From Flavobacteriaceae bacterium (lineage in GTDB: Bacteria > Bacteroidota > Bacteroidia > Flavobacteriales > Flavobacteriaceae): 64,000 nt of DNA. The position numbers and the translations under genes are program-made. The notes beneath the pieces were generated by a model, which was not told the DNA's origin, ran no database searches, and worked only from the letters and a program-made list of their open reading frames with translations. Below are positions 25,443-34,708 of this stretch, one piece after another (position 1 is the stretch's first letter; the number at the start of each line of letters is the position of its first letter). The DNA lies in assembly GCA_020346245.1 (NCBI GenBank), contig CP070778.1, forward strand, positions 1 through 64,000, in the 5' to 3' direction.

Positions 25443-27092
25443 ATGAAGTTAAAACAAATTGTAATTGTATTCTCAATAATTGGCCTTCTTATAGGATGTG
25501 AGAACCAGAAGTCTTATGATCTTCTGATTAGAAATGGTATTATTTTGGATGGATCAGGTGAAAAATCATTTAAAGGAAGTATTGCCATCAATGCGGATAC
25601 CATTGTTGCAATTGGCGATTTAAAAAATGTGGTCGGTGAAATGGAAATAGACGCCAGCGGACTTACAGTTGCTCCCGGGTTTATAAATATGTTGAGTTGG
25701 GCCAATGTTTCCCTGATCGAAGATGGAAGATCACAAGGGGATATAAGACAAGGTGTAACCCTGGAAGTTATGGGCGAAGGACGTTCCATGGGCCCGCTAA
25801 ATGAAACCATGAAAAAGGAAATGAAAGAATCACAACAAAATATCACTTATGATATTGAGTGGACTACCCTTGGAGAATACCTGGAGTATCTTGAAGAAAA
25901 AGGCGTTTCTACCAATATCGCCTCTTTTGTTGGTAATGGCACCTTAAGGGAGTATGTAATGAATTACGAAACCAGACCCCCTAATGAGGATGAATTAGAT
26001 AAAATGAAAGAGCTTACAAAAGGGGCTATGGAGGAAGGTGCAGTTGGTCTTTCCACATCTTTAATATACGTGCCCAGCGGGCATGCTAAAACGGAGGAAA
26101 TTATTGAATTGGCCAAGGTTGCCGCGGCATACGATGGTATGTATATTTCGCATATCAGGGATGAAGAAGAACGCCTCTTAGATGCCGTTCGCGAACTTAT
26201 TACTATATCCGGAGAAGCAGAGATACGCTCGGAAATATACCACTTTAAAGCTTCAGGCAACGCCAACTGGCATTTACTGGACAGTGCAATAGCACTTGTA
26301 GACAATGCACGAAAAAAGGGGCTGCCAATAACAACCGATATGTATATGTATAATGCGAGCTCTACAGGGCTCAACGTAGTACTACCATCATGGGCAAAAG
26401 AAGGCGGACATAAGAAAACAATGGCACTGATAGCGCAACCTGAAAAAAGGAAGCAGATGATTAGTGAAATAGATTTTCATGTGCCTCCGGAAAAGATTCT
26501 TTTGGTGGGTTTCCGTAATAATGAAATGAGGCAACTAATAGGCGAAACGCTTGCCGAGATAGCCGAGGATAGACAAATATCTGCTCATGAAGCCGTTGTT
26601 GACTTAATACAGGAAGATAACAGCAGAATTCAGGTTATATATTTTTCAATGTCCGAAGAAAACATAAAAAAGAAATTGGCACTTCCCTATATGGCTATCT
26701 GTTCTGATGCCGGATCATATACTAACGAAGGGGTTTTTTTGGAACAAAGTACACATCCAAGAGCGTATGGATCATTTGCCCGATTATTAGGTCATTTTGT
26801 ACGTGACGAAAAAGTTATTCCTTTGGAGGAAGCTGTATACAAACTTACTGCTCTCCCTGCAACAAATCTGAAAATAAAGAACAGGGGCTTTCTTAAAGCC
26901 GGCTATTACGCAGATGTTGTAATTTTTGATGCAGATAAAATAAAAGACAATGCTACATTTGCCAAACCACATCAATATGCCACTGGCATGAAACACGTCT
27001 TTGTAAATGGTATTCAGGTACTCAAAGATGGAGAACATACCGGTGCATTCCCGGGAAGGGTGGTTCGTGGACCTGGATGGAAAGGAAAATAA
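25443..27092 (+). CDS. D-aminoacylase/amidohydrolase-like lipoprotein with altered metal site
   Basis: This 549-residue lipoprotein (signal ending LIGC, Cys19) belongs to the N-acyl-D-amino-acid deacylase branch of the amidohydrolase superfamily. It has APGF (77-80), EGAVGLSTSLIYVPSG, IYHFKASG (His267), DMYMYNASSTGL and ICSDAGSY. The HxH that normally follows APGFID is missing: residues 81-86 are INMLSW. The GNCG motif, with its metal-ligand Cys, is replaced by GEGR. Either the enzyme uses a reduced metal site or the activity has changed. It is the third gene of the 23181-28010 operon. Confidence 0.85.
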   Translation: MKLKQIVIVFSIIGLLIGCENQKSYDLLIRNGIILDGSGEKSFKGSIAINADTIVAIGDLKNVVGEMEIDASGLTVAPGFINMLSWANVSLIEDGRSQGDIRQGVTLEVMGEGRSMGPLNETMKKEMKESQQNITYDIEWTTLGEYLEYLEEKGVSTNIASFVGNGTLREYVMNYETRPPNEDELDKMKELTKGAMEEGAVGLSTSLIYVPSGHAKTEEIIELAKVAAAYDGMYISHIRDEEERLLDAVRELITISGEAEIRSEIYHFKASGNANWHLLDSAIALVDNARKKGLPITTDMYMYNASSTGLNVVLPSWAKEGGHKKTMALIAQPEKRKQMISEIDFHVPPEKILLVGFRNNEMRQLIGETLAEIAEDRQISAHEAVVDLIQEDNSRIQVIYFSMSEENIKKKLALPYMAICSDAGSYTNEGVFLEQSTHPRAYGSFARLLGHFVRDEKVIPLEEAVYKLTALPATNLKIKNRGFLKAGYYADVVIFDADKIKDNATFAKPHQYATGMKHVFVNGIQVLKDGEHTGAFPGRVVRGPGWKGK

Positions 27093-27119
27093 ATAGTGGC
27101 TCTTTTTAAAAGTAACAGT

Positions 27120-28010
27120 ATGAAAAAAATAGGTACTCTAGTAATCGTATTGATATCAATAGGATGTCATGCCCAAAGATCAGAATTGGTGGCCGATAAT
27201 GCTACCCTTACTCTGGTGGCCTCGGATTACAAATTTACTGAAGGACCGGCTATGGATAATAATGGAGATGTATACTTCACCGATCAACCAAATAACCGCA
27301 TTATTAAATGGAATGCATCAGATAATTCGGTTTCTGTTTATATGGAAAAAGCGGGCAGAGCTAATGGACTCTACTTTGATCACGATGGCAGTCTTTTGGC
27401 ATGTGCCGATGAAAATTTTGAACTTTGGAAAATAGACAAGGCCAAAGATCATATAGTACTCGTCAACGAATTTCAAGGAAAAAAACTCAATGGCCCTAAT
27501 GACCTGTGGGTAGATTCAAAGGGAGGGATTTATTTTACAGACCCTTATTATCAAAGGCCTTACTGGGATCGCAAAGAGAAAGAAATTGAAAATGAACGTG
27601 TTTACTATTTAACTCCAGACAGGAATGATTTGCGTATTGTTGCGGACAATTTTGTACAGCCCAATGGAATAATAGGCACTCCGGATGGCAAAATGATTTA
27701 TATCGCCGATATAGGTGATAAAAAAACGTATAGTTTTACTATTTCTGAAAATGGAGACCTTACTGATAGGAGATTATTTACAGAACTGGGTTCAGACGGG
27801 ATGACAATAGACAATCAGGGAAATGTTTATTTGACCGGAAATGGAGTAACCGTTTTTAATAAAAAAGGCAAAGAAATACTACAAATACCTGTGCCTCAAA
27901 AATGGACAGCCAATGTTACGTTTGGCGGGCCTGATCAGAGTGTCTTATTTATTACCGCAATGAATTCAATCTATACCCTGGATATGAAGGTAAATGGTGT
28001 ACGATACTAA
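27120..28010 (+). CDS. SMP-30/gluconolactonase family protein, exported
   Basis: This protein of about 296 residues has a signal peptide (cleavage around CHAQ) and a six-bladed SMP-30 beta-propeller. The metal-site landmarks are EGPAMD (Glu near residue 42), NGPNDLWVD, QPNGI and SDGMTID. Such lactonases open sugar lactones made by sugar dehydrogenases. This fits neighbouring Gfo/Idh and GMC oxidoreductase genes. The ATG at 27120 starts a normal signal peptide; the earlier GTG at 27096 adds eight odd residues. It follows the D-aminoacylase-like gene after 27 bases. Confidence 0.88.
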   Translation: MKKIGTLVIVLISIGCHAQRSELVADNATLTLVASDYKFTEGPAMDNNGDVYFTDQPNNRIIKWNASDNSVSVYMEKAGRANGLYFDHDGSLLACADENFELWKIDKAKDHIVLVNEFQGKKLNGPNDLWVDSKGGIYFTDPYYQRPYWDRKEKEIENERVYYLTPDRNDLRIVADNFVQPNGIIGTPDGKMIYIADIGDKKTYSFTISENGDLTDRRLFTELGSDGMTIDNQGNVYLTGNGVTVFNKKGKEILQIPVPQKWTANVTFGGPDQSVLFITAMNSIYTLDMKVNGVRY

Positions 28011-28090
28011 TTTAAGAATATGATTCATATCATTGTGGAAAAAGAAAAAACTGTTTAAATAGTCCTAAGCAAAAACACAATACCCGATTC

Positions 28091-28828
28091 TTGAAAAAAT
28101 TTCTAATTCTTCAAATGCGACCGGAAAATGAAGCTTGTGAAAGTGAGCTTCAGGCAATTTTGCGCTATGGTGGTTTGACTCCTGAAGAGGTCCATCGCAT
28201 CAGGGTTGAACAAGACAATATTGAGGAAATTGAATTTAACAATTACCTGGCAATAATTGCCGGTGGAAGCCCTTTTGACATAAGCATCCCGGAAGAAAAA
28301 AAAAGTATCACACAAAAAAGAGTTGAAGAATTTTTTAATTCTCTTTTTGACAAGATAATTCCTGAAGATTTTCCATTTCTAGGAGCCTGTTCCGGAAATG
28401 GACTTTTGGGAAGATATTGCGGGGCTTCTATTTCAGGCAAATATGCCGAAACTCTAAGAAGTGTTGATGTTTGGGTAACGGAGGAAGGAGCCAAAGATCC
28501 TCTTTTAAAGGGCCTTCCAAAAAAATTCGATGCATTGGTTGGGCATAAGGAAGCTTGCGATACAGTTCCACCGGGGGCTGTTCTCCTTGTTTCTTCAGGT
28601 CCTTGTCCTATTCAGATGTTTCGGGTCAAAAAAAATATCTATGCCACTCAATTTCATCCTGAAGCGGATGCCGATGAATTTATACTTCGTATCAAAATTT
28701 ATAAATATGCTGGATATTTCAGGCCAGAAGAAGCAGAAGAATTAAGCGCGGCGATACGAGAATCTCATACGCCCGTCCCCAAAGAAATACTTCGTAGATT
28801 TATAGACAGATACAGATCCAAAAAATAA
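28091..28828 (+). CDS. class I glutamine amidotransferase-like protein (GMP-synthase-type)
   Basis: This 245-residue GATase1 protein has a nucleophile elbow with Cys in LGACSGNGLLG and the His-Glu pair in QFHPEAD. These are the catalytic triad positions of amidotransferases. The synthetase domain of GuaA is absent, so it is a stand-alone amidotransferase of the GMP synthase-like group often linked to amine or gamma-glutamyl hydrolysis. A TTG start at 28091 fits the usual KKFLILQMRPE N-terminus. The 80-base gap makes operon membership uncertain. Confidence 0.8.
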   Translation: MKKFLILQMRPENEACESELQAILRYGGLTPEEVHRIRVEQDNIEEIEFNNYLAIIAGGSPFDISIPEEKKSITQKRVEEFFNSLFDKIIPEDFPFLGACSGNGLLGRYCGASISGKYAETLRSVDVWVTEEGAKDPLLKGLPKKFDALVGHKEACDTVPPGAVLLVSSGPCPIQMFRVKKNIYATQFHPEADADEFILRIKIYKYAGYFRPEEAEELSAAIRESHTPVPKEILRRFIDRYRSKK

Positions 28829-28894
28829 TTTCCACCCACTTATTTTATTTGCCATCTTTTTAGTAATTTAAGCCTAAACCTTTATTAAGGAGTT

Positions 28895-29368
28895 ATGGCC
28901 AGCTATTCTTTAACCATTAATAATAAAACATACAATGTAGAAATAAAAGGAGAGACTACTTTACTCTGGGTTTTGCGGGAGCATCTTGGACTCACGGGAA
29001 CAAAATATGGCTGTGGCATAGCTTTATGTGGCTCTTGTACGGTGCATCTGGACGGTAAGCCGGTTAGATCATGCACGATACCCCTGAGAGCGCTGAAAAA
29101 GGATCAGAAAATAACTACAATAGAAGGGTTATCCCAAAATGGTGACCATAAGATTCAGAAAGCCTGGATAGAAGCTCAAGCCCCTCAATGTGGTTATTGC
29201 CAGTCAGGACAGATTATGCAGGCTGCGGCCTTGCTTGCCAAAAACCCAAATCCAACAAGGGAAGAGATAAAAACATATATGAATGGAAATCTATGCCGGT
29301 GTGGCACGTATTTGCGTATTGTAAAGGCCATAGAAATAGCAGCAGGAAAAACCTCAGCCAACACCTAA
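28895..29368 (+). CDS. (2Fe-2S) small subunit of molybdenum hydroxylase (IorA-like)
   Basis: This 157-residue protein contains a plant-type ferredoxin domain (C40, C45, C48, C60) and the all-helical second iron-sulfur domain (C99, C102, C134, C136). These are the eight Cys of CoxS/IorA-type subunits. It transfers electrons from the molybdopterin subunit encoded 33 bases downstream. It has no signal peptide, while the partner has a Tat signal. Export would therefore need co-translocation with the partner. Confidence 0.93.
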   Translation: MASYSLTINNKTYNVEIKGETTLLWVLREHLGLTGTKYGCGIALCGSCTVHLDGKPVRSCTIPLRALKKDQKITTIEGLSQNGDHKIQKAWIEAQAPQCGYCQSGQIMQAAALLAKNPNPTREEIKTYMNGNLCRCGTYLRIVKAIEIAAGKTSANT

Positions 29369-29401
29369 AAAATTTAAGCGTATCAAACTTAAGTTGAAAT
29401 A

Positions 29402-31570
29402 ATGAACAAGGCATTAAGTAGAAGAGAATTTCTTAAAACCTCCGGTGGGGTCGCATTATTAATTGGGGTTTCCGGAATTCTGCCTCAGATGATTTCTTGT
29501 AAAAACAAAAAAGAAGCACAGGAAATCATCGAAAAGCACTCACTTTCTGCCTGGGTACAATTAACCAATGACGGCAGGGTTATTATATACAACCCGGCAG
29601 CAGAATTGGGCCAGGGATCCATGACTTCATTACCTGCAATTTTTGCAGAAGAAATGGATGCAGATTGGTCTACGGTCTCAGTAGAATTCTCGCCCCAAGT
29701 ATCTGCTATTTACGGATCGGATAAATGGAGTCCAAATAATAAGGTAATGCTGACTGCAGGAAGTAGGATAACGTATGGTTATTATTCCATTATGAGACAA
29801 GCCGGAGCTCAGGCCCGCTATATTCTAATGCATAGTGCAGCCCAACTTTGGAAAACCCCTATGAAAGAACTTAGCACAACTAATGGTGCTGTAATTGACT
29901 ATCAGGATGGTAGAAGCATAAGTTACGGGGAACTTGTCCCTCATCTGGTCATGCCCGAAAAGCTACCGGAATTCTCTGAATCAGAGTTTAAGAATCCCAA
30001 AAACTATCGGTTTATAGGAATAGATCAACCCAGAGTTGATATTCCGGAAAAAGTAATGGGAACCACGAGGTTTGCCATAGATATTAAATTACCAGAAATG
30101 CTATATGGCGTGCTTGAACGTGGGAAAGTGCATGGGGCAAGTCCAAAACTAAATAATGAGTCTAAAATTCTAGCACTTGAGGGCGTGCTCAAACTAGTCC
30201 GTTTTGATTATGCGATAGGAATTATTGCTGAAACCCTGGAGCAGGCTTTGGCTGCCAAAAAACTATTGGATATAACCTGGAGTGAAGCCCCTTCGAGCCG
30301 TTTCAATTCCCAGGAATGTTACAAGAAATATGGCAAAATAGCTACAGATCAAACAACCGGCAAAGTAATTGTAAATAAAGGAGATATTGGCAGCGCAATT
30401 AAATCAGCTTATAAAAAGTTTACTGTCGATTTTAAAAATGATTATGTCTATCACGCCCAAATGGAACCCCTAAATGCTGTTGTACAGGTTGGTAAAGACG
30501 GAAAATCAGCCGAGGTTTGGGTTGGAAGCCAACAGGGTTTCGATTCTAAGCTTGGAATTCCAAATTACCTGGGGATTCCGGCAGAAAATGTAAAAATTAA
30601 TTTGCAGTATTTAGGAGGAGGATTCGGAAGAAGGAGTATGACCGATTTTGTGCTCGAAGGAACAGGTTTGGCCAGGGAAATTGCTCCCAGACCAGTAAAA
30701 TTAATTTGGACCCGTGAAGATGATGTGAGTTATGGTGCCTACAGACCGCTGACTTTACAACGGTTAACTGCCGCTACAGATGCTCAGGGGCATATTACAG
30801 GTTTTTCACATTGTGTTGTTGGAGATGGCGGTAATTTGGTAGCCAGTGGTATTCGGATAGATTACTATGATATTCCCAATAAATTTGCCGAATGGCGGGA
30901 AGTTTCTGAAGGTATTAGGCTAAAACACTGGCGTTCAGTGGGCCATGCCCCAAACAAATTTGCCATAGAGTGCATGATCGACGAAATAGCTACTTATTTC
31001 AGGAAAGATCCGGCCGACCTAAGAAGAAGATTACTGGCTAAGTCACCCAGGGGCCTGGCTACCCTTGAAAAAGCAATGGCAATCTCTGATTGGGGTTCAA
31101 CAATTGATGTTGACCGCGCTAAAGGGATTGCTTTTTTGGAGCGAAGTGGCACATTTAGTACTGGCGTTTGTGAAATTTCTGTAAATAGTACTACCGGAAA
31201 AATTAAGGTTCATAACTTTTGGAGTGCCAGTGATGCTGGAATTGTAATACAACCAGATAATGTTAAAGCACAAATGGAAGGTGGAATATTAATGGGAATT
31301 AGCAGTGTCCTCAAAGAGCAGCTGACCGTTGTAAACGGCCAAATACAACAGTCCAACTTCAATGATTACGAAATATTGCGAATGGCAGATATCCCAGATA
31401 ACATAGAAACTGCAATAATTGAATCTCACGAACCTCCACGCGGAGTAGGAGAATCCGGTACACCGTTAGTTGCATGTGCTATTGCCAACGCTTTCCTGAA
31501 ATTAACCGGTAAACCCCTCAGGCATTTACCATTCTCTCCGGAAAGGGTATTAAATGTCCTAAATACCTGA
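29402..31570 (+). CDS. Tat-exported molybdopterin-binding hydroxylase subunit (IorB-like)
   Basis: This 722-residue large subunit of a xanthine-oxidase-family enzyme has the twin-arginine signal SRREFLKTSGG (6-16) and a possible lipid-attachment Cys in MISC (about residue 33). Conserved cofactor-contact segments include GGGFGRRS, AQMEPLNAVV and the C-terminal PPRGVGESGTP, which carries the catalytic Glu. The family hydroxylates aldehydes or N-heterocycles, with electrons leaving through the small subunit. No FAD subunit or cytochrome gene follows, as expected for the IorAB subtype. The substrate is unknown. Confidence 0.9.
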   Translation: MNKALSRREFLKTSGGVALLIGVSGILPQMISCKNKKEAQEIIEKHSLSAWVQLTNDGRVIIYNPAAELGQGSMTSLPAIFAEEMDADWSTVSVEFSPQVSAIYGSDKWSPNNKVMLTAGSRITYGYYSIMRQAGAQARYILMHSAAQLWKTPMKELSTTNGAVIDYQDGRSISYGELVPHLVMPEKLPEFSESEFKNPKNYRFIGIDQPRVDIPEKVMGTTRFAIDIKLPEMLYGVLERGKVHGASPKLNNESKILALEGVLKLVRFDYAIGIIAETLEQALAAKKLLDITWSEAPSSRFNSQECYKKYGKIATDQTTGKVIVNKGDIGSAIKSAYKKFTVDFKNDYVYHAQMEPLNAVVQVGKDGKSAEVWVGSQQGFDSKLGIPNYLGIPAENVKINLQYLGGGFGRRSMTDFVLEGTGLAREIAPRPVKLIWTREDDVSYGAYRPLTLQRLTAATDAQGHITGFSHCVVGDGGNLVASGIRIDYYDIPNKFAEWREVSEGIRLKHWRSVGHAPNKFAIECMIDEIATYFRKDPADLRRRLLAKSPRGLATLEKAMAISDWGSTIDVDRAKGIAFLERSGTFSTGVCEISVNSTTGKIKVHNFWSASDAGIVIQPDNVKAQMEGGILMGISSVLKEQLTVVNGQIQQSNFNDYEILRMADIPDNIETAIIESHEPPRGVGESGTPLVACAIANAFLKLTGKPLRHLPFSPERVLNVLNT

Positions 31571-31729
31571 TTCGCATTGGGTTTAAAGTCTATTCAAAAT
31601 ACAGGTTAACTCAACGTTTTTAGTACCTTTAGCGTGTACTTAAAAAAAATCTTTAAAAAGGATCTAAAGTTTATACTATACGTTTTTCAGATCAATTATT
31701 AAAGTTAATTACTTCAGAGGTAAGCTATA

Positions 31730-32107
31730 ATGAAGAGAAGAAAATTTTTGTTAGCATCAATTTCTGCTTTTGTTCTAAGCCTTGTTTCACTTTGGTATTA
31801 CAAGTTTAGATCCACAAAAATTGAAGCGCTTAGCTATCCTATGGACCTTTCAAAAATCTGTGACCGAAAGACATTAATTGGTATAGGAACTACGCATAGG
31901 AAGTTAACTGATGAGAATACTAAAAACTATTTAGAAGAACTTTTGCTTCAGGATGCAGTAGTGATTGAAACCAACCTGAAAATGAGTTTGAGAAATAAAG
32001 TAACGGAAGACTTTAACACTGGAAATACGATTCTCATCGATGGCTGGTTACTTTCTAAAACAGAAGCCAGGCAATGCGCCTTTTTATCAATGTCTGAAGT
32101 AAATTAG
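31730..32107 (+). CDS. Tat-signal small subunit of GMC dehydrogenase
   Basis: This 125-residue protein has a KRRKFLL twin-arginine-like signal and a hydrophobic stretch to about residue 25. A small helical domain ends with TILIDGWLLSKTEARQCAFLS. That ending resembles the small subunits (gluconate 2-dehydrogenase subunit 3-like) that accompany GMC flavoenzymes. The GMC gene begins five bases after its stop. In characterised systems such as glucoside 3-dehydrogenase, the small subunit is needed to export and mature the FAD subunit, which lacks its own signal. Confidence 0.75.
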   Translation: MKRRKFLLASISAFVLSLVSLWYYKFRSTKIEALSYPMDLSKICDRKTLIGIGTTHRKLTDENTKNYLEELLLQDAVVIETNLKMSLRNKVTEDFNTGNTILIDGWLLSKTEARQCAFLSMSEVN

Positions 32108-32112
32108 AATTA

Positions 32113-33648
32113 ATGCATACAGACGCCAGAAAACTTGCAAACAACGCCAAAATTGAAGGGGATCTTTGTATTGTTGGTGCAGGTGCAGCGGGCATCAGTA
32201 TGGCACTGGACTGGAATAATAGTGGTAAAAAAGTAATCCTTCTGGAAGGTGGAGGTTTTGAGTACGACAACAAAATTCAAGATCTGTATTCCGGTAACTC
32301 CACAGGACAAAGATATTACCCCCTACGATCGTGCAGATTGCACTTATTTGGAGGGACTACGGGTCATTGGGGAGGTATGTGCGCCCCGTTTGATCACATT
32401 GATTTTAGAAAGAGAAGTTGGGTGCCGGACAGTGGCTGGCCTATTTCATTGGAAGATCTTGTGCCCTTTTATAAAAGAGCCCAGGGTTTATTTGAACTGG
32501 ATGCCTATAATTACAACCTGCATTATTGGCAAAAAGAATACCCAGCCCTCACCCCTTTCCCACTCGACAAGAACATTATATGGTCTAAGATGTGGCAATT
32601 CAGTCCCCCCACCAGATTTGGCAAAACATATAAGGAAACCATTGTTAAGTCGCCAAATATTCATCTGTATACGTATGCTAATCTTACAAAAATTGTAGCA
32701 AATAATGCAGTTAGCAACATAAAGGAGCTGATAGTAAAAAATCTTGAAGGGAAAACCCAGAGGGTAAGGGCCAAAAAGTTTGTCCTGGCCTGTGGTGCCA
32801 TACAAAATGCCAGGATGTTACTTGCATCAAGTGATGTGGCAAAAAAAGGAATAGGAAATGGTAATGACCTTGTAGGGCGATATTTTATGGAACATCTGGA
32901 AATTAAGTCTGCAGAATTATGGCTCAAAAGACCAATTTCAACTGAGTTATACATTTTTGATTACGGGACGCGTAAACCGAGGGCAGAATTGGCTCTTACC
33001 GAAGGGATTCAAGAGGAAACCGGTATTCTAAACGGTTCTGCTTCCCTGACACCTCTCGTAATGGCCAAACAACAGATGCCTTTAATAGATGTATGGAGCA
33101 ATGAAGATCCAAGGAAATCCTTCGATAAATTAGTGGCTAATTTCAGAGAATCCAGAGAGCAAAACGCTTCCTGGCAGAATGAGAATGGAAATACGGCTTT
33201 TGAATTATTTACACGCATGGAGCAGGCCCCAAATCGCAATTCAAGGGTAACGCTTTCGAATGAAAAAGATGCCCTGGGCGTACCAAGACCCCAATTGCAT
33301 TGGGAGTTAACGGATTTGGATAAATACAGTATTAGAAAATTTTATCATATTCTTGGCACACAAATGGGCAAGGCCGGTATAGGCAGGGTAAGATTGGAAG
33401 AATTCCTCTGGGATGAAAAGGACAATTCAATGCCGGATCGGTTAGGTGGAGGCTGGCATCATATGGGAACTACCAGAATGAGTGAAGATCCAAATAAAGG
33501 AGTGGTAGATGCAAATTGCAAAGTTCATGGTATTTCCAACCTCTTTATTGCCGGCTCTGGTTGCTTTAGTACCGCCGGTGCTCCAAATCCTACGCTTACC
33601 CTGGTTGCGCTGTCTTTAAGATTGTCTGATCATTTAAAAAAGGGCTAA
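32113..33648 (+). CDS. GMC family FAD dehydrogenase (glycoside/polyol dehydrogenase-like)
   Basis: This 511-residue flavoprotein has the N-terminal FAD motif VGAGAAGISMALDW, the second GMC signature near FGGTTGHWGGMCAPF, and the C-terminal GWHHMGTTRM and GAPNPTLT segments, where the catalytic His-Asn pair sits. It lacks a signal peptide, consistent with hitch-hiking on the Tat small subunit encoded immediately upstream. Enzymes of this layout oxidise gluconate, sorbitol, fructose or C3 of glucosides. Given the DUF1080 and Gfo/Idh/MocA genes in the window, pyranoside 3-oxidation is a reasonable guess. No cytochrome c gene is adjacent. Confidence 0.88.
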   Translation: MHTDARKLANNAKIEGDLCIVGAGAAGISMALDWNNSGKKVILLEGGGFEYDNKIQDLYSGNSTGQRYYPLRSCRLHLFGGTTGHWGGMCAPFDHIDFRKRSWVPDSGWPISLEDLVPFYKRAQGLFELDAYNYNLHYWQKEYPALTPFPLDKNIIWSKMWQFSPPTRFGKTYKETIVKSPNIHLYTYANLTKIVANNAVSNIKELIVKNLEGKTQRVRAKKFVLACGAIQNARMLLASSDVAKKGIGNGNDLVGRYFMEHLEIKSAELWLKRPISTELYIFDYGTRKPRAELALTEGIQEETGILNGSASLTPLVMAKQQMPLIDVWSNEDPRKSFDKLVANFRESREQNASWQNENGNTAFELFTRMEQAPNRNSRVTLSNEKDALGVPRPQLHWELTDLDKYSIRKFYHILGTQMGKAGIGRVRLEEFLWDEKDNSMPDRLGGGWHHMGTTRMSEDPNKGVVDANCKVHGISNLFIAGSGCFSTAGAPNPTLTLVALSLRLSDHLKKG

Positions 33649-33962
33649 GATTTTATTTAGGAATTACTATTTAGCTTAAGAATAGCATCAATCAATTTAA
33701 ATAGGAAACCTGTACTAAAAGTTATTGTTTTTAACAGTAAACTTAGGTTATTCAAAAAGACAAAAACGGCTTTTTACCAGATTCAATAATGATTATTCCG
33801 GAATCTGTGATAACTTATAATTTCTGTACCTTTATTTTTGATTTGCAAAGGTATTTTTCCCGCAAGAAAAAATGAACTAGTAAGTTTTTTCGAGTCAATA
33901 AACATCTAAATGGAAAGTTTTTTCCTTTACTCAGCTTTTCATCAATATTAACCAGGAAGAAA
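33649..33962. other. 314-base gap with inverted repeat and -7-like element
   Basis: No gene is visible between the GMC and DinB genes. An inverted repeat TACCTTT (33827-33833) / AAAGGTA (33847-33853) with a 13-base spacer could be an operator. A TATTTTTG -7-like element overlaps it at 33833-33840, about 120 bases before the DinB ATG. The remainder is AT-rich without recognisable structure. Confidence 0.35.
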
Positions 33963-34559
33963 ATGAAATTAAAAACTACCCTTATGGCCTTATTCTTAAT
34001 TACTATTATGCATTCACAGGACAAGAACCCTCAGGACCTGCCTTATTATCAGATTCCGGACTATCCGGATAGTTATACCCCAGGTACTGTGGTCGCCAGA
34101 ATGATAGATGGTTTGGGATTCCGTTATTATTGGGCAACTGAAGGGTTGAGGCCGGAAGACCTTGCCTATAAGCCCTCTGAAAGTAATAGGACTATTGATG
34201 AAACCCTGGATCATATTTATAACTTATCTCGCGTCGTGTACAACTCTTCAATAAAGGAAATAAATGATAGAACAAAGACCGGGGAAAAAGAACTTTCTTT
34301 CCAGGAAAAAAGAAAACGCACTTTGTTTAATTTAAAGAAAGCCAGTGAAATTTTTAGTGCTGCTAAAGATCTGAATGAATATCCTGTAATCTTTAAATCT
34401 AAATCGGGTACATTTGAAAATCCTTTCTGGAATCAAATAAATGGGCCAATTGAGGATGCCGTCTGGCATTGTGGTCAGATCGTAGCCTTAAGAAGAGCTG
34501 CGGACAACCCAATTGATTCAAAAGTCAATGTATTTAGAGGTGTAAGGCGAACAGATTAA
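33963..34559 (+). CDS. exported DinB-family protein
   Basis: This 198-residue protein has a short signal peptide (to about residue 19, MHSQ) and a four-helix DinB/YfiT-like domain. His residues in TLDHIYNLSR and DAVWHCGQIVALRR are typical divalent-metal ligands. Some DinB proteins are thiol transferases, but most are uncharacterised. The ATG at 33963 gives a normal signal peptide. It precedes a symporter gene by 149 bases and its link to the sugar genes is unclear. Confidence 0.8.
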   Translation: MKLKTTLMALFLITIMHSQDKNPQDLPYYQIPDYPDSYTPGTVVARMIDGLGFRYYWATEGLRPEDLAYKPSESNRTIDETLDHIYNLSRVVYNSSIKEINDRTKTGEKELSFQEKRKRTLFNLKKASEIFSAAKDLNEYPVIFKSKSGTFENPFWNQINGPIEDAVWHCGQIVALRRAADNPIDSKVNVFRGVRRTD

Positions 34560-34708
34560 TTATTTGGGAATAAACAGGAATGCCTTTTTAAGGTTTGCCT
34601 CAAATCTCGGAAAGAATTTATCCAATAATAAAACTATTGTAATACCCTCGTACCATTTTGTTAGTAACAGGCATTTGCATTTAAATGCTATTGCTTATTT
34701 TTAAAGCA

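Noticed and set aside
33815-34024. Minus-strand frame over the DinB promoter region
   Set aside because: It is AT-rich low-complexity translation overlapping the DinB start; no family resemblance.
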